The notes: generated by a model not told the origin, from the letters alone. Shown: positions 1 to 9,569, numbered from the stretch's first letter. The stretch: DNA of 64,000 bases from Schlesneria sphaerica (GCF_044336245.1 NZ_CP172346.1:1426001-1490000); one strand, 5' to 3'. Program-made: numbers and translations.

Positions 1-2
1 TC

Positions 3-263
3 CCGGTCGGGATCCTGGATCTGGTCGTGGTCTCGGACCTGGCCTCAAGTGATCGAAACAGTCTCGTCGATGCTGCACTACTGGCCCTTCAGCAGGAAGG
101 GGCCGCCTTTGTTCTGAAACTGCGTGTGGGAGATCATCCCGCAGGTCTCTTCCTCCGGCGCGGCTGGTATTACCAGTTACCGCAATCGCACGTCCTCGTC
201 ACCTGGGCCGAGGATGCTCAAAAATTGCCCCCACTGAAACGGCTGCACGTGCTCTGGCGATAG
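3..263 (+). CDS. C-terminal end of an unidentified protein, possibly GNAT-like (5' end outside window)
   Basis: The frame is open from the left edge of the window, so this is the last ~86 codons of a longer gene that stops at 261-263. The tail contains LFLRRGWYYQLPQSHVLV, which loosely resembles the 'aLYerlGF' strand of GNAT acetyltransferases, but too little is present to assign a family. It converges on the DUF2156-type gene on the other strand, with a perfect hairpin (373-395) between them. A GTG at 27 could be read as a start, but the open frame upstream makes an internal codon more likely. Confidence 0.55.
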   Translation, partial: PVGILDLVVVSDLASSDRNSLVDAALLALQQEGAAFVLKLRVGDHPAGLFLRRGWYYQLPQSHVLVTWAEDAQKLPPLKRLHVLWR

Positions 264-372
264 TCGGGCGCCCCGTCCCCAATCCAGAGTTTCAACAGAT
301 GTCCGCTACTGCCCAGCGGGAGGGGTCACGATGCCATGAGGGTGCAGGATTGTTCCAGGACGGCTGTCACAG

Positions 373-395
373 TCGTGAATTCACAGAATTCACGA
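373..395. terminator. Perfect 10-bp hairpin straddling a stop codon, no T-tract
   Basis: TCGTGAATTC and GAATTCACGA form an exact inverted repeat around a 3-nt loop. The minus-strand gene's TGA stop (complement of 390-392) lies inside the structure. It sits between two convergent genes. The hairpin fits a bidirectional terminator or 3'-end stabiliser, but no U-run follows on either strand. Confidence 0.45.
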
Positions 396-1598
396 TTCGT
401 CCGATTTCTTGCGCGTCAGACTGCGTGTAATCGAGTGCCTTATCGACTTGACCGCGTTGCGGATGGAGAATCGGAAGGCACCGATGGTGTACATGAAGCT
501 CAGGACCGACAGGATCGAAGTTTGTGTCGAAACACAGAGGTAACAGTTCGACAATTCGGGCCGAAACCGGGTCTTAAAGTGGGTCAGCCCCTGAGTGCTA
601 TAGAGTAAATTCCCAAGGTGATCTCCGGCAAACAGTCCAAAACGCAAGATCGCGCTAGAGCGATTGCCGGTGTATTCACGGCTCCCCTTCCAGATCAGCA
701 GCGAGAGTGAAGCCTGTCTAACCCCTTCTGTTCGCAGTTTGTCCAGCACGTCTTTGACCAGAAACGGAATCGCTCCGCGCGTCGCATCACTTCGCTTGCG
801 GAACATCTCCAGCGCTAACGAATTCCCTCCTCGCATGGGATTTCCGACGATGAACGCTTCGATCCGTTCCGTCTGAGAATTTTCCGCGACAAAAAGCCGA
901 CGACGGAGCAGGTTATCGGGTTGCAGTTTACCGACGAGAAGATTGATTTCTCGATCGTAAAAGCGGTCTTTCAGGTCGTCCCGTAAAACCTCGAAGAGCT
1001 CCCCCTTCAGCTTTGTCCAAGTTTCTTTGTCCAGCTTTTCCGGGTGGATTTCCCGGGCGACCAACCCCATTCGCTGACAAAAATTGGATTGTCTACGCAC
1101 CCACTCATAGGGTTTTCCGGACCATTTGAGTGTGTCGAGATCAAGAAGAGTATCTTCCCCAAACTTCGACACTTCCCAGTTCGCCGCCTCAAAGTGCGGT
1201 CGATCTTGCTCACCAATGGAATAACAGGCGACAACCCGCTTGTTCTTCTTCGCCCAGTCGCTTAACTGTCGAACAAACTGACTTCGGTTTTCGGGGGCTG
1301 CGAGAATCCCCCCCGAGCAGTGCAGAAAACGTCCCGCAGGGATCACGGATAAAGCTGCCGTATGATCGGGAGACAGGATGCAAAATCGTTCCGGTTCCAC
1401 CGCTAGATACGATTCTGGCGATTCTCCGTAGTCGTAAGCCAGTCGTTCCAGAGCTTCAAATTCCGATTTGGAGAGGGAGTCAACGCGGCGGACCTGCCAA
1501 TTTACGTCGGGCGGGGTCGGTTCGATCACCTGGGACGGGGTCGGTTCAGACCGTTTCGCGACCGCCGGCTTCACGGGTGATTGATTTGTAACATTCAT
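390..1598 (-). CDS. DUF2156 / MprF C-terminal-like aminoacyl-lipid acyltransferase
   Basis: A 402-residue soluble protein resembling the catalytic C-terminal domain of phosphatidylglycerol lysyltransferases (LPG_synthase_C, DUF2156), a GNAT-fold family that moves an aminoacyl or acyl group onto a lipid headgroup. Seen in the sequence: KPYEWVRRQSNFCQRMGL near residue 165, a middle block with NSLALEMFRKRSDATRGAIP, and the family-like C-terminal HFKTRFRPELSNCYLCVS near 345. The first ~30 residues are Pro/Thr-rich. The membrane flippase half of full MprF is absent, as in many stand-alone DUF2156 proteins. The stop codon lies inside a strong hairpin. A short possible gene ends 6 bp upstream (1605-1808) and may be co-translated. 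The lipid or peptide substrate cannot be read from sequence. Confidence 0.75.
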   Translation of the reverse strand: MNVTNQSPVKPAVAKRSEPTPSQVIEPTPPDVNWQVRRVDSLSKSEFEALERLAYDYGESPESYLAVEPERFCILSPDHTAALSVIPAGRFLHCSGGILAAPENRSQFVRQLSDWAKKNKRVVACYSIGEQDRPHFEAANWEVSKFGEDTLLDLDTLKWSGKPYEWVRRQSNFCQRMGLVAREIHPEKLDKETWTKLKGELFEVLRDDLKDRFYDREINLLVGKLQPDNLLRRRLFVAENSQTERIEAFIVGNPMRGGNSLALEMFRKRSDATRGAIPFLVKDVLDKLRTEGVRQASLSLLIWKGSREYTGNRSSAILRFGLFAGDHLGNLLYSTQGLTHFKTRFRPELSNCYLCVSTQTSILSVLSFMYTIGAFRFSIRNAVKSIRHSITRSLTRKKSDES

Positions 1599-1604
1599 CA
1601 GTAA

Positions 1605-1808
1605 TCAGATTCCGCGACGTACTTCTCTGCAGGCCAACAACTTCCATCCACGTCCCAACCCCAGCGGCACCAACCCCAGGGGCTGTACGGTCGTTTCAAA
1701 CTCCCCGTGCTGACCACAGGGGCGCTGGTGAAAGATCTTAAACTGATATTTTTTCACTTCCCTATCGACAAAGCAAGCACGCCGCGTCCAGCCCACCAAC
1801 TCGACCAC
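1605..1808 (-). CDS. Possible small protein (67 aa), unknown
   Basis: A GTG-initiated frame that ends 6 bp before the ATG of the DUF2156 gene. Its last codons contain the GGAA that could act as that gene's ribosome binding site. The product is basic and Trp/Cys-containing (VGWTRRACFVDREVKKYQF...). No family is recognised. The tight spacing is the main argument for it. It could equally be untranslated leader, and no clear ribosome binding site precedes the GTG. Confidence 0.3.
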   Translation of the reverse strand: MVELVGWTRRACFVDREVKKYQFKIFHQRPCGQHGEFETTVQPLGLVPLGLGRGWKLLACREVRRGI

Positions 1809-1999
1809 TGCGCACGGACGCGGACAAGATTGTTCCCAAGAGTGCCCCTGCGAATTACGTCTGCTCCGATACGCCCTTCAGGGTTTGATTTCAGGTGCGG
1901 TTGGGGCCCCTCCCCCCTTCCGCGGCAAAGAATTCTCCCCCCTATCCCGATCCAAAGTCCCCTGAACTGAAATTGAGCGTATGTCTCGTCGCTCGGCAA

Positions 2000-3349
2000 C
2001 TACGGCTTAGCGGGTGCCGATTCCAGGCCCACCGAGTTGACGGTAACTACCTCATATACCGCGTCGGCACCGGGTTGCGCATTCTGGTCGACATATTTGA
2101 GGGGTAGTAACGGTTTTTCGGGGGTATCGTGGTAGCTCATCGATTGGAACAGCGGTCGCCCGTACCGGCCGACGGGTTTCTCCGGGTATTGGGCCAGGAG
2201 ACTTCCATTTTTCCGGATGAGAAAGCACCGAATCCCGCTCTCAAAATCCGCTTCCGCCTCCCACGTCAATTCGACCGCCCCATCTTCGTTCTTCCGGATG
2301 CGTACGGCTGAAGGTGCGGGAGGAGGTGTCGAGTCGCTGACCGAACCAACACGGATGTATTCTTCCCACAACGCTGCGAATCGCCCATTGGGCAACCAGA
2401 CCGACTCGTTTTCCAATCCTTTGAACTCGGCGGCAGGAACCGGCTTGCTTCCCGAAAGAGTCGAGAGCCATGCCTGCTGCGGGTCGACCGGCCTGAGGGT
2501 TTGCGAGTCCGATCCCGGTTCGGGGAGCCGCTGCTCGAGGCAGGCGTCGAAAAACGGAATCGCCAGGTAGCGGCTATCGGCACATTCGTGACTGCTGCGA
2601 GGGTCGGCTGCAAATCCAATCGGGGCTCCCTGCGTCCGATAGAGGTGAAACAGACCTGTTCCCGCTGTCCACGCTCCCACCATGCGTGGATCATCCCGTT
2701 CCTTCAGACCGGGATTGCACATGGTGGGAATCCGAAACGCTTCTGCTGGAAATTCAGGACGCGGAATCTCGTCTTTCGCCCAGGCGTTAATGGCACCCCC
2801 TGACCGATGCCACAAGGCGACAATTCGCTCGGGATACAGAGTCTGCATCAGACTTCCCCAGAATCCGCCCCCCGAGTGTCCCCAGATACACCATGGAACA
2901 CGTCGCAGCTCGGGTCGCTGTGCCTGATCAGCAAAATCCTCGAGCGACTTCAGGAACGTCGCCGCAGACCCATTGCGTGGATCACACCAGAGCCGGCAAT
3001 TTTGCTGCTCGGCCTGATGATACGAAGGACCAAGCAAAGCACAGTCCCACTTCTTTGCCAGAGCCTGCCAGTGAAAATCATACGCAGCCGTTTCTCCCCC
3101 CTGACAGGCCCCCGTCCCGCATCCGTGCTGATGAACGATCACTCCACGCAACGTCTTGACGTCATCGGGAACCCACAATGTATAGGTCACTCCCATCTGT
3201 AAGCCGCGAGTTTCAGTCGAGGCGGGATACTCGACCACAAAGTAGCGTCCCGCAGCACGGCAGTCGTGAAGCGTGCCAAGAACGAATAACACACAGAAGG
3301 CGAGACATCGAAAAAGCGACACGGGCACGTCCTTATCAGAGTTTGTCAT
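2000..3349 (-). CDS. Secreted alpha/beta-hydrolase (esterase-like) with C-terminal Fn3-like domain
   Basis: About 449 residues. The N-terminus has a hydrophobic signal segment (LFRCLAFCVLFVLGTLHDC) ending in Ala residues, so export is expected. The body is an alpha/beta-hydrolase like those of PHB-depolymerase or feruloyl-esterase type: HQHGCGTG early (oxyanion region) and the nucleophile elbow CIWGHSGGGFWG around residue 155. A His-containing segment near residue 250 (SSHECADSRYLAIPFFD) may supply the catalytic His. The C-terminal ~110 residues (from STPPPAPSAVRI) look like a fibronectin type III domain. The start chosen is the second Met (3349); the first (3376) overlaps the upstream gene more. 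Its ATG overlaps the end of the NHL gene by 14 bp, so the two are probably translationally coupled. Substrate unknown. Confidence 0.7.
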   Translation of the reverse strand: MTNSDKDVPVSLFRCLAFCVLFVLGTLHDCRAAGRYFVVEYPASTETRGLQMGVTYTLWVPDDVKTLRGVIVHQHGCGTGACQGGETAAYDFHWQALAKKWDCALLGPSYHQAEQQNCRLWCDPRNGSAATFLKSLEDFADQAQRPELRRVPWCIWGHSGGGFWGSLMQTLYPERIVALWHRSGGAINAWAKDEIPRPEFPAEAFRIPTMCNPGLKERDDPRMVGAWTAGTGLFHLYRTQGAPIGFAADPRSSHECADSRYLAIPFFDACLEQRLPEPGSDSQTLRPVDPQQAWLSTLSGSKPVPAAEFKGLENESVWLPNGRFAALWEEYIRVGSVSDSTPPPAPSAVRIRKNEDGAVELTWEAEADFESGIRCFLIRKNGSLLAQYPEKPVGRYGRPLFQSMSYHDTPEKPLLPLKYVDQNAQPGADAVYEVVTVNSVGLESAPAKP

Positions 3350-4397
3350 CGGTTGCGAATTTCTGGATCCGGCCATTCATCGTATCAGTGACATAGAGAT
3401 TGCTGTTCTTGTCCAGCGCGATGCCATGAGGCAGGTAAAACTGCCCTGGATGGGCTCCCTCGCCCCCGACTCCCCGCAGGTACTTGCCGTCATTCGCGAA
3501 CTGCTGAACACGATTATTAGTGGAACTCACCCAGACCCGGTCCCGGGCATCAACACAGATCGAGATGGGACCACCCATCCCGGGGGTTCCGTCTTTATTC
3601 CGAGGGGGTGGTCCGAACCCTCCGGGCTCGACACTCTCGTCACCCCAGTAGGCGAGTAACTTTCCTGACGGTGTAAATTTCTGGATGCGGTCCAGGGCTG
3701 CATCGGTCGTGTAGACATTCCCCGCACGATCGAACGCCACAAATTGAGGTCCCGCAAACCTTCCCCCCGCCGACTGGCTTCCGCCAAACTGTCCCGGTTC
3801 ACTCCCGAGGGATCCCCACTTGCCGACGAACTTTCCTTCCAGAGTGAAAACCTGGACGCGACTGTTTCCCTGGTCCGGGACGTAAAGTCGTTGATCCGGC
3901 CCCAGGCTAATGGAACCGGGAAGACGGAACTCGCCGTCGCCGCTTCCTCGTGTTCCCCATTCCCTCAGCAGCATTCCCTCAGGCGAGTAGACGGCGATTT
4001 TGTTGCTGTTCCAATGCGCCACGTAGACGTTGCCGTCAGCATCGACCGTCAGTCCACCGGCATGGGGTTGCACCGCAAATCCGCCCAGAAACTTTCCTTC
4101 CGTCGTGAATTTCTGGATGCGTTGATTGCGAAATTCGGCGGTATAAACAATGTCATCGGAACTGATGGCAATTCCGACGCAGGCGTCGAACTGGCCATCC
4201 TCTTTCCCGTGGCTGCCCCATTCCAGAAGAAACCGCGGCGGGGGCAGCTCAGACTTTGGTCTGTCTTCTGCCGACAAACGGGAGGAATCACCCGATCGCG
4301 TGGTGACTGTTGCAAGCATCGCAAGCGACGTCGTGATAAACGTTCGACGGGAATACGTCGAACCCCTCTCCGCCCCGCTCTCAGTCACGATGCTCAT
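3336..4397 (-). CDS. Tat-exported NHL-repeat beta-propeller protein
   Basis: About 353 residues. The N-terminus reads TYSRRTFITTSLAMLATV, a twin-arginine signal. It is followed by at least five NHL-type blades: repeated DxxGNVYV / NSRVQVFTLEGKFVGKWG / NRIQKF patterns with the GxFxxPxGIA linker (for example YLPHGIALDKNSNLYVTD near the C-terminus). NHL propellers bind ligands or proteins, and this one would act in the periplasm or at the cell surface. The start at MSIVTESG is preferred because it places the RR motif at residue ~17 and has AAGGGA upstream; an earlier in-frame Met exists at 4487. It is the first gene of a two-gene unit with the esterase-like gene. Planctomycetes carry many such proteins, and a specific role cannot be inferred. 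Confidence 0.75.
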   Translation of the reverse strand: MSIVTESGAERGSTYSRRTFITTSLAMLATVTTRSGDSSRLSAEDRPKSELPPPRFLLEWGSHGKEDGQFDACVGIAISSDDIVYTAEFRNQRIQKFTTEGKFLGGFAVQPHAGGLTVDADGNVYVAHWNSNKIAVYSPEGMLLREWGTRGSGDGEFRLPGSISLGPDQRLYVPDQGNSRVQVFTLEGKFVGKWGSLGSEPGQFGGSQSAGGRFAGPQFVAFDRAGNVYTTDAALDRIQKFTPSGKLLAYWGDESVEPGGFGPPPRNKDGTPGMGGPISICVDARDRVWVSSTNNRVQQFANDGKYLRGVGGEGAHPGQFYLPHGIALDKNSNLYVTDTMNGRIQKFATDDKL

Positions 4398-5102
4398 CGA
4401 GAGTCCCTTCTGGTCGCTACGCGATCGCTGTCGCAGGCCAGTGTAAACTTCGTTCCCTTGCCGCAGTGAAATCAGAGTTCCAGGCAAACCTCGAACTGTC
4501 GATGCCGAGTTAATCCCTTTTTACTGACGTGCCCTGGGAGTAAATCCCGTTCGCACATACGGTATTGAGTTGAATGATTCGCTCCCCAGAATTCAATCCG
4601 AACATCATTTTGGTGTCGGAAGGAAATTCGCAGGGCGACCTGACAGGGAGGTGATGAGCCGCTCTGCAATTCCCGGTCTGCGGCTGGCAGCGGATTGCCA
4701 CGAGGTGGAGAGTGTTTGCTGTGGGTCTGTACGCGGGGGCTCTGTTCGTTGGTGCGGGGGAGACTGCTCAGGACTCACACCAGAGACAGTCTGGCCAGGA
4801 TAGCTATGAGCGTGCGGAGCCGTTGTTCGATCGACTGAGACATCATGAGCCGCTCAAATCTCCTGCGGTCCGCCCATGCATTTTGACATACCGGGCATGC
4901 CATGTGCTTTTCTCACTGGTGAAAACCTCACCAGTGATTGAGGTCAGGAGGTCCTTGAGGGTCTCTTACCACATGCGCTTCGGTTAGTTCCTCTGCATAC
5001 AGAGGGGGTAAGGTACCGATCCCTTGGGCGCCGATGTGAACCGAAGCGAAGACTGGCTTGCCTCACAAGTCCGATCCGCAACTACACAACAGGAGATCCA
5101 TC
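4398..5102. other. Intergenic region, ~700 bp
   Basis: Lies between divergent genes. No convincing coding frame was found. It contains a consensus -35 box and a 25-bp palindrome (separate entry at 4883-4937). The long leader before the small gene at 5103 may hold control elements. Confidence 0.5.
4883..4937 (+). promoter_or_regulatory. TTGACA box followed by a 25-bp operator-like palindrome
   Basis: TTGACA at 4883-4888 is a perfect -35 hexamer, but the sequence 17 nt downstream (GCTTTT) is a poor -10. At 4913-4937 TCACTGGTGA-AAACC-TCACCAGTGA is an exact 10-bp inverted repeat. The arrangement fits a repressor or activator site at a promoter for the gene at 5103, or a leader hairpin in its mRNA. 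Confidence 0.35.
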
Positions 5103-5339
5103 ATGGCTCAATCCGCACCCAAAGGCCCCAACAGCCATCCCGGCAACGAAATTGACCGATCGTCGAATCAGCAACCAGATAACAGGGGAATCGAACTCGA
5201 TGAACAACGCCCCTATGGACAAAACAGCGGTTGGGCCCCCCAGAGCGTGAATCCGGAACCACTGTCAAAAGATCCAGACGGCGAACAGGACGAACTGATC
5301 CATCTGGGACGTACGCAGAGCACGACGAACAGTCAGTAG
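5103..5339 (+). CDS. Small hydrophilic protein (78 aa), unknown function
   Basis: The start is fixed by a good ribosome binding site (AGGAGA at 5091-5096, 6 nt before ATG). An upstream in-frame ATG at 5058 lacks one. The product (MAQSAPKGPNSHPGNEIDRS...) is almost free of hydrophobic residues and rich in Asn, Gln, Pro, Asp and Glu, so it is probably intrinsically disordered, like hydrophilin-type or stress-associated small proteins. No family recognised. It converges on the hybrid histidine kinase, only 26 bp from that gene's end. The strong translation signal and long leader suggest a conditionally abundant protein; this is inference. Confidence 0.65.
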   Translation: MAQSAPKGPNSHPGNEIDRSSNQQPDNRGIELDEQRPYGQNSGWAPQSVNPEPLSKDPDGEQDELIHLGRTQSTTNSQ

Positions 5340-5365
5340 CTGAAATTACAGCAACCGCCGGTCAA

Positions 5366-8300
5366 TCAGAGCAATTTTTCCAGGTCGGTGAGGTTGACCG
5401 GCTTGACCAGATGGCCATTGCACCCCGCTTGTCGAGACTGTTCTCGATCGCTCTCTTGCCCCCAGCCGGTCAGTGCAAAAATCCGGATCGATTTTCCCCA
5501 GTCGGCTTCACGGATTTTCCGGGTGGCGTCCAGGCCATTCATACGAGGCAGTCCGATGTCCATCAGGATCACATCCGGCGAGAATTGTTCTGCCTTAGCG
5601 ACCGCTTCGATACCATCATGAGCCACTTCCACATCGTCTCCCATGATGCGCAGCATCATGGCCATGGACTGTGCCCCATCTTGGTTGTCATCGACGACCA
5701 GAATCCTTCGGCGAGTTCGACCTGATCCCGCACTGGCATCCGTCATTGCATTTCTGGCCGAATTCTCTGTCACCTTCGGTAGATGAACGGTAAACGTGCT
5801 GCCAGAACCCTCAGCGCTCTCGGCTGTTACTCTCCCTCCGTGCATTTCAACGAATCCCCTTACCAGTGCGAGTCCAATTCCAAGTCCACCCATATTGCGT
5901 TCGACGCTCCGATCCACTTGACTGAACATATCGAAAATTGTCGGCAGCGCCGCCGCCGGGATTCCAATTCCTGTGTCACGTACAGAGATGATCGCTTCGT
6001 TATCTGACTGTTCGGCCGTCAGCCAGATTGTTCCTCCTCGCGGAGTATATTTTGCGCTATTCAAGAGAAGATTCGAAAGGACCTGGGCAAGTCTCGTCAG
6101 GTCAGCCTCCAGCATGACGGACTCGCCGAGATCCTGCACGATCAGTTGGTGCTCGGATTCATGGATGGCGGGCATTGATGCTTCGACGGCATGACTGATG
6201 ATCTCTTTCAAGGAGACTCGGCTGCGTCGCAGCTCCATTTTGTTCCGCGTGATGCGCGAGATATCCAGCAGGTCGTCGACCAGCCGGATCATGTGGGAGA
6301 GCTGTCGATCCATCATCTCCCGCGCCTGCGAAACGATCTCCGGTTTCCCTTCGGCCAGGCGCATCACCTGAAGTCCGTTGCGAATCGGGGCGAGCGGATT
6401 TCTCAGCTCATGTGCCAGAAGAGCAAGAAAGTCATCTTTCTTTCGGTCAGCTTCCCGCAAGGCCGCTTCGGATTCCATCCGCTCGGTGACATCGCGCGTT
6501 GTTCCTGCGACCGCTTCCACTTCTCCTTTGGTACCGATCACAGGGACGAATATGTACTCGTACATTCGGCGACCGTAGACCCCTTCGAAGGGTACGACGC
6601 CACGGATTGTCGTCCTGGACCGTTTGACCTCTTCGATTTCCCGATCGTGCATGGCGGCATGCTCGGGTTCGAACCCGACTTGCAGACACGTTTTTCCGAT
6701 CGCCTCGTCCCAGGTCTTGCCCCACAATTTCAGGAGTGATTCATTGGCGTACGTGAAGCGGTGCTGTAGATCGAACACGTAAGCGAGGTCGGGAGTGCTG
6801 CTGAGAATCCCCTCGTACAGACGCTTGCGACGCTCAGACTCTTCGGTCACCCGTGCCAGACGTTCCTCGGCTCGCTTCCAGTCAGTCACGTCGATCACCA
6901 CGCCGGGAAGCCGCATGGCCTCACCCGCTTCGTTCCTTTCAACCTGTCCGCGCGCTGTCACCCATCGCCACGAACCATCCGGACGGCGCAAGCGGTAATC
7001 AGCTTCGTACGGGTTTCCTTCCCGCACCGCTTCCACGATCGCCTGGCTGACTCGCTCTCGATCCTGTGGATGAATGGAGTTGACGAGATCCGCGAGTGGC
7101 TCGCCGTTGATGACTTCCGGCCCCACGGAAAACATGCGTGCCAGACTGATATCTCCGAAAACGCGGTCCGCCGGGATATCCCAGCTCCACGTACCAATCG
7201 CCCCGGCCTTTAATGCGGCTTCCATCCGCGAGCGAATGTCGTTCAGAGCGAATTCGGCTCGTTTGCGACGGGTTATGTCGCTGGCCGTGCCGAACCATTC
7301 CATAATCGCTCCGACGGAACTGAGGATGGGAACGGCGCGAGAGAATGTCCAGCCCAGTGTCCCGTCTACCAGAATCACCTGGTGTTCCAGTTCGAACGTC
7401 GTCTTATTCAGGATGGCCTGTTTGATATTCGCTTGAAGCCGCTCGTGCTCAAAGTCGGGAACGATTTGTGCCATCCATTGCTTGACTGGCCTGTCTGAGC
7501 TGGCCAGGAACCCCCGTCCGTCGATCGGCTGCATTTCCGACCAGTCGCCCGTCATCGAATACAAGACATCCGACGTGGCATTGACCAGGGCGCGATAGCG
7601 TTGTTCGCTCGCCCGCAGCCGTTCTTCTGCCCGTTTCCGTTCCGAGACGTCGCGCGTCGAACCCGCGACCGCCTTGACAGAACCATCCTCACCCAAGACC
7701 GGAACAAAGATGTATTCGTAACAACCCGTCGCGCCCGAAGGGCTTGTGTAGAGGGTTTCGTCCTTCAGGGACTCTCCCGTCCGGATGACAGCCTCGATCT
7801 GGGACTGCAGCTTCTCGGCAAGGTCCCGCGGATAATTGAGGTCGTGGAAATTACATCCGACAGCTTCGGAGAGCGTTATCCCCCACAGTTCGAGCAAGGG
7901 TCGGTTTACGTAGGTGAATCGCCCCTGGAGATCAAACAGGTATACGAAGTCGGCCGTGTGGGACAAGACGGTTTCGTACACCTTTCTCTGCCATTCGGAC
8001 TCTGTGGTCAGCTTCGCAAGATTCGCTTCGGCGCGCCGCTGTTCGGTCAGATCAATCCCCTGGACGATCACCCCTGTGACGTTCCCACCGGTGTCAAACG
8101 TGGGCTGAAAGACGAAGTGAAGCTCTCTGTTTTGAATCTCACCGTCACTTTGCAGACTCAGTCGGGAATTCGCACGGGCGCAAGGCTGACCGGTCCGGTA
8201 AACTTGGTCCAGAATCTCGAAGTACCCTTGGCCATGCACTTCCGGGAACGCCTCGCGGACAGACTTACCCAGGATATCTCGGCCACCGATGATCCCCATG

Positions 8301-8950
8301 CACTGATCGTTCACACGTTCGAAGGTGTGATCGGGGCCCCGCAAAACGGCCATCAGGGAGGGAGCATGCTGAAAGACTTCCTCGAGCCTCCGCCGTTCTG
8401 ATTCCGCAACGGCGAGCAGACGCTCCCTTTCGGCGATTGCGTTCCGCTGAATGGTCACGTCTTCCAACGTGCCGACCCATTCCCAAACTGCTCCCGCCGA
8501 ATCGCGAATTGGCACGCCACGCGCACGGATGAAACGCCACTGGCCGGATTGATCCTGAATTCGAAACGTCGAATCATAAGTGCTATTAGCTGCGACCGCG
8601 TTTGCCCACGCCTCAGCGGCCCGGTCTCGATCAGCCGGATGGACCACCCTCAGCCATGCATCGCGACTGGCCCGCTGTTCCTCGACGGACTGGCCAGTCA
8701 CCTCTTCCCACCAACTCCGGGACTGCGCGAAGCCGCTGTCTTCGCCATCAGGAGTCCATGACCACACCACCTGTGCTATCGTATTCACAAGCGCCCGATA
8801 ACGTTCTTCGCTACGCTGTAAAGCGTCGAGTTTCAGATTAGTGTTCGAAACGCTCACGGTGTCCTTGGGTGAATTAGGTTGCACGTCGCATTCTGACCGA
8901 TCATAACGAGTCTCAATGCGATGTTTCTGAAGAACTGGTGGATTTGCCAA
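5366..8950 (-). CDS. Hybrid sensor histidine kinase with six PAS domains and a receiver domain
   Basis: 1194 residues, no signal peptide or membrane segments, so cytoplasmic. Domain order by eye: PAS1 ~46-168, PAS2 ~178-305, PAS3 ~320-440, PAS4 ~445-560, PAS5 ~570-690, PAS6 ~700-820, each closed by a PAC-like 'xDVTExxxAE' linker; HisKA ~830-900 with H-box LLAHELRNPLAP (His near 847); HATPase ~940-1050 with N-box LLLNSAKYTP, G1 DTGIGIP and G2 GLGIGLALV; receiver ~1075-1194 with ILVVDDN, phospho-Asp in MDIGLPRMNG (near 1130) and Lys in HLVKP. All catalytic signatures are intact. PAS3 and PAS6 are alike enough to suggest internal duplication. No cognate response regulator or output gene is adjacent. 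Flanking small genes at 5103 and 9570 may or may not be functionally linked. Signal unknown. Confidence 0.93.
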   Translation of the reverse strand: MANPPVLQKHRIETRYDRSECDVQPNSPKDTVSVSNTNLKLDALQRSEERYRALVNTIAQVVWSWTPDGEDSGFAQSRSWWEEVTGQSVEEQRASRDAWLRVVHPADRDRAAEAWANAVAANSTYDSTFRIQDQSGQWRFIRARGVPIRDSAGAVWEWVGTLEDVTIQRNAIAERERLLAVAESERRRLEEVFQHAPSLMAVLRGPDHTFERVNDQCMGIIGGRDILGKSVREAFPEVHGQGYFEILDQVYRTGQPCARANSRLSLQSDGEIQNRELHFVFQPTFDTGGNVTGVIVQGIDLTEQRRAEANLAKLTTESEWQRKVYETVLSHTADFVYLFDLQGRFTYVNRPLLELWGITLSEAVGCNFHDLNYPRDLAEKLQSQIEAVIRTGESLKDETLYTSPSGATGCYEYIFVPVLGEDGSVKAVAGSTRDVSERKRAEERLRASEQRYRALVNATSDVLYSMTGDWSEMQPIDGRGFLASSDRPVKQWMAQIVPDFEHERLQANIKQAILNKTTFELEHQVILVDGTLGWTFSRAVPILSSVGAIMEWFGTASDITRRKRAEFALNDIRSRMEAALKAGAIGTWSWDIPADRVFGDISLARMFSVGPEVINGEPLADLVNSIHPQDRERVSQAIVEAVREGNPYEADYRLRRPDGSWRWVTARGQVERNEAGEAMRLPGVVIDVTDWKRAEERLARVTEESERRKRLYEGILSSTPDLAYVFDLQHRFTYANESLLKLWGKTWDEAIGKTCLQVGFEPEHAAMHDREIEEVKRSRTTIRGVVPFEGVYGRRMYEYIFVPVIGTKGEVEAVAGTTRDVTERMESEAALREADRKKDDFLALLAHELRNPLAPIRNGLQVMRLAEGKPEIVSQAREMMDRQLSHMIRLVDDLLDISRITRNKMELRRSRVSLKEIISHAVEASMPAIHESEHQLIVQDLGESVMLEADLTRLAQVLSNLLLNSAKYTPRGGTIWLTAEQSDNEAIISVRDTGIGIPAAALPTIFDMFSQVDRSVERNMGGLGIGLALVRGFVEMHGGRVTAESAEGSGSTFTVHLPKVTENSARNAMTDASAGSGRTRRRILVVDDNQDGAQSMAMMLRIMGDDVEVAHDGIEAVAKAEQFSPDVILMDIGLPRMNGLDATRKIREADWGKSIRIFALTGWGQESDREQSRQAGCNGHLVKPVNLTDLEKLL

Positions 8951-9569
8951 CAGCTTGGTCGCAATAAGGACACCTTAATATTTTCGTTTCGCCGAATCAG
9001 TATCTATTTTTTGAATTCCCATTTCGGCGTCTGGCTCATTGATTTGAGAACGCAATAACATTTCGCGCGCCGCCCATCCGTGGCCACTGGGCGAGAAATT
9101 CCACTTATCGAGTAAACACCTTCCAATGAGCAATTTCATGAATACGATGCGTTGACTGAAAATACGTCACTTTAGGGTAGCGTATTGCCCAGAGAGTTTC
9201 TCTGCCCTCACACGCGTGAAGCATATTTCGCGCCGTCAATAGCGGGCGCCCGATTCCCTGGAGGCCGGCATTGCCCTCACGAGGCCGATTATTACCCCTC
9301 CTGCTTTTGAATTACGGCATATTGTTTGCGACCCGGTTGTCCCCAGCAGGCCAACGATGCAGCGGAGGGGCGAGTGCGACCCATCCGCGAATTGGCCGTC
9401 GCTGTAGCACCTGCCCACTTCCCCTTCGTTCGACGTTTTCTGCTTGAGGCGGGGATCTTTTCAGCTCAACCAGAGACGAGCTTGCAGGACTGACAGACGA
9501 GGGTACGGCGAATGCTGATTCCTTTCTGATGGAAACGAACTGAAACCAAATCTTTCAGGAGAACTGACC
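8951..9569. other. Intergenic region, ~620 bp
   Basis: Divergent spacer between the hybrid kinase and the acidic small-protein gene; both promoters should lie here. I found no convincing coding frame or strong inverted repeat. A TTGACT near 9153 lacks a good -10 at the right distance. Confidence 0.4.

Noticed and set aside
7601..8401. 266-codon plus-strand frame
   Set aside because: Antisense to the PAS region of the hybrid kinase; no family features.
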